Source of the DNA: Chondrosia reniformis
Taxonomy: Eukaryota > Porifera > Demospongiae > Chondrillida > Chondrillidae
Direction of reading: 5' to 3'
DNA length: 64,000 nt
Assembly: GCA_947172415.1 (NCBI GenBank)
Contig: OX359193.1
Coordinates: forward strand, 6,752,501-6,816,500
Shown: positions 50,401 to 62,400 of the stretch, in pieces
Layout of the letters: each line of letters starts with the position of its first letter
Numbering within the stretch: the first letter of the stretch is position 1
Made by a program: the position numbers and the translations under genes
The notes under the pieces: generated by a model
What the model was told of the DNA's origin: nothing
The model's input: only the letters and a program-made list of their open reading frames with translations
The model's database searches: none

Positions 50401-53400
50401 GGATGCGGATGACTTTAAGAAGACAGTTACAGATATTGTGGAAGTGTTTGAAACAACAGGACCTTTTACAAGCGGCTCTACACAAGATGAGGTACGTATG
50501 TATGTATACATATGTAAGTATATGTATGGTATATGGATTGCATTGACTGTGAAGTTACAGAGGCATACGTATGTACTTACTTAATTACTACGTATATGTA
50601 CGTATGTGCATGTCCTAGTGAATATACATATTTCTTCTATCTCCAGGCCATGAAGTACATTTTTGAAATGAAAGGAAAATTGGCAGACTTGAAGGACAAA
50701 GAAACTCTAATCAGAAGAGGATTGAATATCTTTAAGATAGAGCAGCCCCCGTCTCATGCCATTTTAACAGTTGAAAAGGTACACTGCATCTAAACAAAGC
50801 CATCTGGAGCTCCTGAGAACAGTCTTGCTGCTAGTGTTACAGAAGTGCATGCAATCTCCATTATTGTGACCTGTTGTATATCTGACTGTTCATAGGATCT
50901 TGGGTTCCTCGAGCAAATTTGGGAGATGAATCAAGAATGGGAGTGTGCATGGGACACATGGAAACAAGGTCAGTTTGCTAACTTGGAAACTGATGAAATG
51001 GGACTGCAGGCCCAAGGCATCTTCAAGAAGGTGGTTAAACTGGGCAGAGAATTAAAGGTTAATTCTTTATGTGTATCATACCGACATATGACATACATAC
51101 ATGATATCCAAAACCTACTAGGTTTGTGCAATGTCTGTAGAGACCCTGCTCACAAAACAACTACGTATATACGTACGTACGTACATACAGTAGTATGAAA
51201 TATGTACGTATGTACATACGTACACGAGATCTATGGATCTACTGTGGTCTCAACTCTTTCTATGTACATTATGTAGGAGAAGAACTGGCCTATCCTAGAG
51301 TACCTCAAGAACAAGATTGATACCTTCAAGCGCACAATGCCTCTGATTCAAGATTTGAAGAACCCTGCCATGAGGGAGAGGCATTGGAACCAGTTGAGAG
51401 ACCAAGTGCAGAAACCTTTTGATCCATCTGGCGAAGACTTTACCTTGGAAACCATTATCGCTCTGGGACTAGATCAGTTCTCTGAAGTTGTTGGTGACAT
51501 TTCGGCAGCAGCCAGCAAGGAGTTGGCAATAGAGCAGGCACTCAAGCAGATTGCAGAGGCATGGGAGAATACAGTACTGGATGTAGCACCATATAAGGAC
51601 AAGGGGCACTTTAGACTCAAGTACGTATATACGTCCATACAACACTTATGGTGCATACTTATGTACGTACATGTACACTGTGATGCACAAGTATTAATTT
51701 CATGACAATCTACTTGTGTACATATGTATGTGATCTCTATTTGACTCACACAAGGTTACTTGCTACTTATTAGTTTATTGATAATGCACCATACAGTAGT
51801 TTAGCCAATATAGGTATGTAACATTCTAGTTGTACCCAAACACTCCTCTCTTCTATAATTACCTGTCCTGTGTGGGTGATATACTGTGTGTATAAGGTAT
51901 TGCTCTTCCGTTTTGTGAAGAGCTTCAGATGAGGTGTTTCAGAGCCTGGATGACAATCAGGTCACCCTGTCCACCATGAAGGCCTCTCGCTTTGTGAAAC
52001 CCTTTGAGAAGGAGGTGGACAAGTGGGAGAGAACACTATCCACCATTCTGGAGGTCATTGAACTGACACTGCAAGTCCAAAGGCAGTGGATGTACCTAGA
52101 GGTAGAGAATCGTACACCTTGCTGAGATCCTACGTATCAATGTAATGTACATATGTACGTACATATGTATGCTTCTGTGTTTGATTGTATGTATTGTATT
52201 GTATTATCAATATACATAGACATATACATATGTATGCACCTGTATATATACGTATGTACGTATAATCCTTGAAAAGATGTTGCATTTAGGACAATACTCT
52301 CTATAGTTTAACTTGGAGTGTTTAGGCTATCATATCACATGTAATGATAATACTGTAAGTGTAATCTGTACTTGTTGCTCAACTAGAATATATTTGTTGG
52401 CGAAGACATACGCAAGCAGTTACCCCAAGAATCATCTGACTTTGATGAAGTGAACAGTAACTGGAAGAAAGCCATGACTAAGATGAACTCAGATCCAAAT
52501 GCTCTGAGAGGCACACACGAAGAGGGTCTGTTAGACAGACTAAATGTCATGAACAACAAATTGGAGGAGATCCAGAAGTCACTGGACATGTACTTGGAGA
52601 CAAAGAGACAAATCTTCCCAAGATTTTACTTTTTATCCAATGATGATTTACTAGAAATACTTGGGCAATCAAGGAATCCTGAAGCCGTTAGTACATGCTA
52701 TGTTGTTCTGTGTTTGCTTGCATAAGACGCCACATTCCTCTGAAGGTGAAACCGCACTTGAAGAAGTGCTTTGACAATATAAAGACCTTGAAGATGTACA
52801 AACAGAGGGAGAAGTGGGAAGCAAGTCACATGTATTCAGCCGAAGGAGAGGAAGTGGAGTTCTCAGAAATGCTGCATGCTGAGGGGCCAGTGGAGGTACA
52901 GTACATACTAATTGACTCATTCCAATGCATATAAGTATAGTGTTACTGACATCCCTCAATATGCACTAACATATGATAGGGCTGGCTTTGCAAGCTTGAA
53001 GATAAAATGAAGATTACCTTGAGGAACCTCCTCCGGGCATGTAGGCTTGATTTAAAGAAGCATCTCAGTAAAAGGGAGAAGTGGATAAAGGAGTGGCCAG
53101 GACAGGTGGGCGTGGTCCTATGTTGTGACCAATTCACAATGGCTCAGTGCACAGTGTTAGCGTAATTATGTCTACTAAATCATCTCCACTCTGTAGCTTT
53201 GCATCACTGCCAGTCAGATACAGTGGACTGGAGATTGTGAGAAGGCACTGGGTCGTGGGGACAAGAAAGGTTTAAAGTCCTTGAAAAAGAAACAAGTTTT
53301 GATGTTGGAGAAGTTTTCAGAGACTATTAGAGGAAAGCTGAATAAAATGGAGAGAGCCAAAATAGTGGCTTTAGTTACTATTGAAGTTCATGCTAGAGAC

Positions 53401-56400
53401 ATCATAGAAAAGATGTACAAGACTGGCTGTAACACTGTCTTGGCCTTCGAGTGGCTGAGCCAGTTGAGGTTTTACTGGGAAGAAGACAACTGTGTCATCA
53501 AGCAGACCATTGCCAAGTTCCAGTATGACTATGAATATATTGGGAACTCTGGTAGATTGGTCATTACTCCTCTGACAGATAGGTACATACGTACGTATGT
53601 CTATAGGTAACAATATACGTACATACATACATACGTACATACATATGTACTTAGGTAACAGACAGTATTATAGATGTGTGATTTGCCATGACTAGTGCTA
53701 CTTTTTCATCTGACCTTTTGACCCTAATCACTGCCCTGCATCTCCATCTGACCTGTAGGTGTTACATGACCCTAACCACTGCCCTGCATCTCCATCGAGG
53801 TGGGAGCCCAAAGGGGCCTGCTGGGACTGGAAAGACAGAAACTACCAAGGATCTTGGCAAGGCTCTTGGGTGCTATGTCATTGTGGTAAACTGTTCAGAA
53901 GGGTTGGACTACAAGTCAATGGGAAGAATGTTCAGTGGACTGGCTCAGGTACGTGCACATATGTACGTACCAAGTGTACAGAGATATGCACACATATCAA
54001 TCACCTATAAACATACTGTATACGTACGTATGGTATGCACAGTGCATACAGTACGTACGTATGTCTGTATTTGTTTTTTTTACATTCTTACGTGAATGCT
54101 TAAAGTATATACGTATATACGTATATTATACTTAATTACCTTGTGCCTATACGTACGTACATGTGTTTGTGTGTTTGTTTGCAGTCTGGAGCTTGGGGCT
54201 GCTTTGACGAGTTCAACCGTATCAATATTGAAGTGTTGTCTGTTGTAGCCCAACAGATCTTGTCTATTCTGCAAGCTCTTTCACAAGGATTGCAGCGATT
54301 TGTCTTTGAAGGCAGAAACATCAAATTGAACAAAAATGTTGGCATCTTCATCACAATGAACCCAGGTACACATGCTTTGTGTCTGCATGTTGGGAAGGAA
54401 ATTCAAGCCTGCTTATCATCATAGTGACTTCTGTTTCTTGTACTTTTGATAGGATATGCAGGGCGCACTGAATTGCCTGATAATTTGAAGAGCATGTTTA
54501 GGCCCATCTCCATGATTGTACCTGACTCTGGACTAATTGCAGAGATTATCCTCTTTGGGGAAGGTATCTCTGAGACCAGGTTGCTGGCAAGGAAGGTGAA
54601 CACTCTCTACTCCCTCTCAGCCAGACAGCTCTCCAAACAGGATCATTATGACTTTGGACTGCGTGCCCTTGTCTCAGTGCTGAGATACGCGGGCAAGAAG
54701 AAGCGTTTGAAGCCTGAGACGCCTGATGAGGAGGTCCTGCTCTTGGCCATGAAGGACATGAACATTGCTAAGCTAACAGCTGATGACTTGCCACTTTTCA
54801 ATGGAATTGTCTCTGATCTCTTTCCAGGAGTAGAGACACCACTATTGGACTACTCTGTGGTGAGTGAGGGAATTCACTATACTCTATAAGAATACTTATA
54901 TGTATATGTATGTATATATACGTATACTAGTACTGCATGGTTGTCCTAAGATGTTGTATGAGTATTGTGTGCCTGATATGAACCTCTATATACATATATG
55001 TACTGTACCTACAGATGAAGGCAGCTATTGAGGCTGAACTTGCCATAGCAAACTTGCAGAGCAATGAGAATACAATACTTAAGATCATCCAACTCTACGA
55101 GACAAAGAACTCTAGGCATGCCACTATGATTGTTGGCCAGAGTGGTTCTGGCAAAACTGTCACTTGGCAGATGCTTCAGAAGACATTAACTAGACTGAAG
55201 AAGGAAGTGAAGAATGGACCTTACGAAGCTGTGAGAGACTATCCAATTAATCCAAAGTCTGTGTCCTTGGGAGAACTCTATGGAGAGTTTGATCTGACCA
55301 CTAATGAATGGAGTGATGGTATCCTGTCAGCAGTGATGAGACAGACTTGTGGTGGTAAGTGCATCATGTACGTACGTACGTATGAGCTCACTTGGGACTT
55401 GTCCTGTGTACATGTACTTACATTTATACTTACCAGTGATGGATGCAGGTACATATAATGTATTTCTATATACGTACGTGTATATACGTATATACGTGCC
55501 AGTGATGGATGGTTAATATGTATATACGTATATGTGCATGTAGATGAGAAGCCAGACCAGAAGTGGTTAGTGTTTGATGGCCCAGTTGATACATTGTGGA
55601 TTGAGTCTATGAATTCTGTTATGGATGACAACAAGATCTTGACCCTAATTAACGGAGAGCGTATATCAATGCCAGACCAAGTGACCCTCCTGTTTGAGGT
55701 GGAGGATCTTGCTGTGGCCTCTCCTGCCACTGTCAGCAGGAGTGGAATGGTCTACAATGACTGGAAGAACTTGGGATGGAGACCATTTGTGCATTCTTGG
55801 TTGAAGAAACGACCACAGAAGGTAAGCCATAAAATGTCTGAAGAGGGTGATGCAAGGTAAGATGTGATTCTATGAATGCAATTACGTATGTAGAAATCTG
55901 TGGAGCATTTGGAGAAACTGTTTGATCGTTTTGTGGAAAAGGTTTTGGAGTTTAGAAGGCTAAACTGCAAGGAGATAGTTTTGACAACCCATCTAAATGC
56001 AGTCATGTCTCTCTGCTACCTCTTCAATGCCTTTGCTACACCAGACAATGGAGTGAGTCACTTAAAAGGATTGTATGTACATATGTACACATAAAGACTA
56101 CCATTCCTTAAACCAAACCTTAGGGTAATCTAAATACGTAAATAATAAATATGTACATACGTATGTACGTACTGTGTGTATATATACACTTATGTACAGT
56201 ACATATGCACATACGTATGTGTAGAATTATTAAATACGTATATATATACGTCTGATTTGGTGTTGTGTGAAGGTGAATCAGGATGATACTGACAATTACC
56301 CAAGGATGATTGAACTGTGGTTCCTCTTCTGCATGATCTGGTCACTCTGTGCCAGCGTAGATGAGGATGGAAGAAGGAAGATGGACACCTTCATCAGAGA

Positions 56401-59400
56401 GATGGAAGCCCAGTTTCCTCCAAAGGCAAATTTAACTCACTGGAGCACATGTCATAATTCTTTATGTGTACCTATTTGTACATGTTGTTGTGTGCCTTTG
56501 GCTGGCAGATGGTGTTTGAGCAGGGGGATTTCCAGGCAGTTGTAGCTGACAATTGAAGGTGTGTATGTGTACTTTTCTTCAATAGGATTCAATCTATGAG
56601 TATTACATTGATGTGAAGAACAGAAGTTGGCTCCACTGGGAGGAGAACCTCAAGTCAAACTGGAGATACCCTTCAAAGTACCTACATGCATGCCTCCTCT
56701 CTGTGTTTTGTGTCTTCTACATAATACTGCATTTATGTACGTACTTACGTATATACGTATGTGTTATTTGTCTTGTCTTCTTTACATCTAGTGCCCCCTT
56801 CTACAAGATAATGGTGCCTACAGTAGACACACTGCGCTATGACTTCTTGGTACAGAGCCTTATTGCCATTGGCCGTCCGATTCTCCTGGTTGGTCCAGTT
56901 GGAACAGGAAAGACATCAGTAGCTCAAGGAGTGCTCTCCAAGCTAGATGACAAGCAGTACAACTTTCTTACCATCAACCTCTCAGCACAGGTAACACTAC
57001 CTGAATGACTTAGTAAAGGAGTCTCTAATACGTATATGTATGTGATCCATTTACGTAATTGGATTTGCCTACAAAAATATTTTCATATTGCAAGCCCCAG
57101 TTAACTATCCCTTATGGACACTTGAGCAATATTCCTCCATTCCTCTGTCATAATCTGCAGACCTCTTCCAACAATGTCCAAGAGATCATTGAGAGCAAGG
57201 TGGAGAAGAGGACCAAAGGGGTCTACGTGCCCGTTGGAGGCAAAAAGCTCCTTACCTTCATGGACGACCTTAACATGCCCTCTAAGGATCTCTTTGGGTC
57301 CCAGCCACCGTTGGAGCTCATCCGACAGTGGGTGGATTATGGCTTCTGGTATGACAGACAGAAACAAACATTGAAGCACATTAAAGTAAGTTAACAGTAG
57401 ACACTACTTTGAATGTAATAATGTAGGTATCATTCTATCTTATTTTCACATTTGAAATGTTTAATGCTTGTAGGATATGTTTCTGTTAGCTGCCATGGGG
57501 CCACCAGGAGGAGGTCGCACTCACATCTCTCGTAGGCTTCAGAGCAGGTTTAATGTAGTTAACATGACCTTCCCGCAAGAGAGAGAAATTCAAAGAATAT
57601 TTGGCACAATGATCAGCCAGAAGCTGCAGGATTTTGATGAAGAGGTCAAACCTTTGGGAGCTATAATGACCAAGGTACGTACGTACCTATACTTATGTAC
57701 ACCATGTCATAACTTGTGTCAGACACACTAGTTTAGCATTGTACTGAATTACTGTACAGATACTGTATAAAATGGTGCAATACTAGTTTAGCATTGTACT
57801 GAATTACTGTACAGATACTGTATAAAATGGTGCAATACTAGTTTAGCATTGTACTGAATTACTGTACAGATACTGTATAAAATGGTGCAATACTAGTTTA
57901 GCATTGTACTGAATTATGTAGTTTGCCCTTACCTTTATCCTTCCCTCCAGGCCACTATTGAAGTGTACAACTATATTTCATCCAGTATGTTGCCAACACC
58001 AACTAAGATTCACTACCTCTTTAACCTCAGGGACATTTCAAAGGTAAAGCTGCGCATACATACGCTGTGCATACACAGGTTATGTGTGTACCTAAGTAAT
58101 GTGTACATACTTAATGGATTTGTTTAGCAACTTTTAACAGAACCTACTTTATTAATGTTAAATACGTATCAGTATCTTTTGTATACACACACATACATAT
58201 GTTTGAACTACATATAGTATATTTCCTTTTCCTCTTCATGACTCCTCTCTGTCCTCCTTCCTTCTGCAGGTGTTCCAAGGTCTCCTCCGAGCTCACAAGG
58301 ACTACCATGACACAAAGCCTTTGATGGCCCGGCTGTGGATCCACGAGTGTTACCGTGTCTTCTCTGATCGCTTGGTTGGTGAGAAGGATCACGAGACCTT
58401 CAACAGTCTCATAGCAGAGAAACTAGGCACTCTCTTTGATCTTTCATACAATAATCTCTGCCAGAAACAGCCTCCCATATTTGGTGATTTCACCAAGCCC
58501 GACCAGCCAGTCTATGAGGACATTAACAAGTTTAAAGATCTAAAGGTCTTCATGGAGAATTCCCTTGATGACTACAACAATGAACCAGGAGTGATTGCAA
58601 TGAACCTTGTATTGTTCAAAGATGCTATAGAACATGGTATGTACTGACACAGGTGTTAGTCTAACATATTCAGCCTGCCTTGTCACTGGTGTGTCATTCT
58701 CTTCGTATGCAATATGACAAGTATGTGAGTACAACTGTAGCCCTCAAGATATTTTGAGTGTGTCTTACCTCTGATGTACATACGTACATACGTATATAGC
58801 AATATGGTCACCTCTTTCAATATGGCTTGGAGCTACTGTTCCCTCTTCTCCTCTCTCCTAGTGTGCCACATTGTGAGGGTTGTCAGGCAGCCCAGAGGTA
58901 ACATGCTGCTGATTGGCATAGGTGGGAGTGGCCGACAGAGCCTCACCCGCCTTGGGTCCTACATCATGGGGTTTGACATCTTTCAGATTGAAGTGACACG
59001 GCACTACAGATTGCAGGAATTCAGGGATGGTGGGTTGTGCAGTATTCCCAATATACGTATATGCTGAAATGGTGTGTTAGAGTATTCATACAAACTTGGG
59101 CATTTTTGGCTTTACTTTTACTAGTTTTGAGTACTACAATTGAATACGTATTTAGTCTAAGAAATTTGTATCGTCCTCCTTATGCTTCCTTAATTCAGGT
59201 TAACCATATTTTTAAACTATGGTGTTCTAGATTGTTAATTTATTTATTATGCAGTCACACTATCTAGTTTATTTAGAGCATCTATTTGGCATCACTTTCC
59301 TTACATGTAGACCTCCGTAAGCTCTACTTTAAGGCTGGTGTGGAGAATAAGCCTACAGTATTCCTCTTCACTGACACTCAAGTGGTTGATGAGATATTTC

Positions 59401-62400
59401 TGGAAGACATTAACAATATCCTCAGCAGTGGTGAAGTGCCCAACCTATACAGCAAGGCTGAAGATTTTGAAGAGGTATTGTCAGCATACACCCACTTCTC
59501 TCTCCCATCATCACATGCACCCACTTCTCTCCCCCATCATCACATGCACCCACTTCTCTCCCCCATCATCACATGCACCCACTTCTCTCCCCCATCATCA
59601 CATGCACCCACTTCTCTCCCCCATCATCACATGCACCCACTTCTCTCCCCCATCATCACATGCACCCACTTCTCTCCCCCATCATCACATGCACCCACTT
59701 CTCTCCCCCATCATCACATGCACCCACTTCTCTCCCCCATCATCACATGCACCCACTTCTCTCCCCCATCACATGCACCCACTTCTCTCCCCCATCATCA
59801 CATGCACCCACTTCTCTCCCCCATCATCACATGCACCCACTTCTCTCCCCCATCATCACATGCACACAACAAATCCCCAATGTATACCTCTCAGGTTCGA
59901 AATGCTCTGAGTCCAACAGCCAAGAAGGAAGGCATCCCTGAGACAAATGACTCCATATTTACCTTCTTTATCGAAAGAGTTAGAAACAACCTCCATATTG
60001 TTCTGTGCATGAGTCCAGTAGGGGATCCCTTCCGTAACCGGATCAGACAATATCCAGCTTTTGTCAACTGCACCACCATAGACTGGTTCAGTGAGTGGCC
60101 CAAGGATGCCCTATTGGAAGTGGCCGAGCGCTACATCGAGGACGTCAACTTCCAAGATGAAGAAAATGAGGCTCAGTTGAGGAAGAATATTTCGTCAGTT
60201 TTTGTAACAGTACATCGATCAGTAGCTGAAATGTCTGACAGAATGATGACTGAAATGAAGAGACACAATTATGTCACAGCTACAAATTACCTGGAACTAG
60301 TAACTGGATATAAAGTGTACGTACCTATGTGTGATGATCCCTGCCTTTGTTAGAGTATACATGTATATACGTATGTACGTACATATTAATTATTAATACA
60401 TATGTATGTACGTATGTAAACATAGTGTAGTTTTCCCGTGGAACAGAAGAATATATAGGAGACTCTTGTATTCTCATCCAAAGATCTCATTAGGTTTAAT
60501 TCCCTATAGGCCTTTCACAGTAGTATGATATAGTATGTATGTAAGAAAAGACTATTGATATATTACATATGAACATAGGTTCTTAGATTTCTCTCCTTTT
60601 GTTCCCTTGAGCAGGCTTTTGGATGATAAGAGAAAGGAAATTGGTGATTCTGTTACTAAATTGAGGAGTGGATTGCTGAAAATTGATGACACCAGAACAA
60701 AGGTCCAGGCCATGACAGTGGAATTGGAGGAGACCCGAGTAAAAGTTGCTCAGTTCCAGAAGGAATGCGAGGAGTATCTGGTGGTCATCGTGAAGCAGAA
60801 ACAGGAGGCGGATGAACAGCAGAAATCTGTGACAGCAAGAAGTGAGAAGATAGCGGTGGAAGAAGCAAAGTGCAAAGAGCTAGCTGAAGCTGCCCAACAT
60901 GATTTAGATGAGGCCATCCCAGCCCTTGAGGAGGCTAAGAAGGTACAGCCTATACCACTTGTGTGCTAACTTGTAATAGCAGTCAGTATATGCATAATCA
61001 CATATGTTTTATTGAGCATAAATAGGACATTTCAAACCACAGATCTTCATAAGTAATAAAGATCAAAACATCCAGTTACTGAATTTCATGTTTGCAGCTA
61101 GAAATGACCAGTTCCATGTATAGAACTAGAATTACATCTTATCATTGTACAGCACATGCATGCAAATGTATGTATGTACATATGTGTCATAATAAAGCCA
61201 GTAGCATAGTGTTAAGGTTTAGGATAAGGGCAGTGGTTACTTAACCATGTACTCAGGCTCTGGAGGCACTGAACAAGAAGGATCTAGCAGAAGTGAGAGC
61301 TTACAACAATCCACCTGATCATGTTGACATGGTGATGCAGGCTGTGATGATCCTGAGGGGAGGTGAGCCCACTTGGGCTGAAGCCAAGCGTCAGCTTGCC
61401 GAGCCCAGCTTTATCAAGCAGCTCATGGAATATGACAAGGACAATATGAGCGACAGGATTCTTAAGAAGGTTGGCGCTTATGTGTCCAGGCCAGAGTTTA
61501 AGGCGGAAGCAGTAGGAAAGGTCTCCTTTGCTGCCAAATCACTTTGCATGTGGGTGAGAGCAATGGAGGTGTATGGACGGATTTACAGAGTTGTGGAGCC
61601 AAAGAGAAAGCGTTTGGAACAAGCACAGACCCAGCTGGCTGAGAAGCAGGCAATCCTGGCAGAGGCTAGGGCTAAGCTAGCAGAGGTTAGTAACAGATGT
61701 GCTAAGTTCTCTCTGTAGATTGTCAAACAGTTGTAAGCCACACACCATCAAAGATTTACAAACAGTGCATCACAGCTCTGATCAGTTGTACCTATGTACC
61801 TCGTTTCTATATGTTTAGGTTGAAGCCAAGATTGCAAAGTTGAAAGAAGAGTACGAAGCTAAACTGAAGCAGAAGGATGACTTGCAGAGACAAGCTGAGC
61901 TGACTGAACTGAAGCTAGACAGAGCAGCTAAACTAGTTTCAGGGCTGGCTGGAGAAAGAGAGAGGTGGAAGGAGACAGCTGAGGTTAATAGATTGGTGCT
62001 ATCTATATATACCCATGTATGTATGTACCATGACAGTGTTAACAGTATTGTGCTATATTGGTTGCAGAGATTGGAGGTCAGCATTAGTTACTTGCCGGGA
62101 GACTGTCTGGTGGCTGCAGCCTTCCTCTCCTATGCCGGACCCTTCCTCTCACACTACAGAGATGAGCTGGTTCAGAACACATGGTTGAAGCAGGTCAGTA
62201 ACCTTCACTACTATCCACTAGCTCAAATCTGTAGCTCAACAGCAAAGCATCAGCTCTGTCTGAGAAACTGTATGCAGCAGATATGTGAAATGTTGGCATA
62301 CATATGAGAGTAAATTATGTAGATAAATGTCTCAGTACGGACAAAACAAATATACATACAATAATATTGAAAAACTGGAAGATATTATTAGTTACTTTTT

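Noticed and set aside
55735..55755. DNAH2 VSRSGMVY where VSRCGMVY is usual, as a damaging change
   Set aside because: Cys to Ser is mild and the surrounding AAA2 sequence is intact; no sign of a pseudogene.
59485..59870. CRISPR-like array
   Set aside because: Units are head-to-tail with no unique spacers and lie in an animal gene intron.
59286..60353. Continuous 355-codon frame with a His/Pro/Ser repeat, as a separate repeat protein
   Set aside because: It is DNAH2 exon 36, the 29-bp minisatellite intron and exon 37 read straight through. Conserved DNAH2 spacing requires the repeat to be spliced out.
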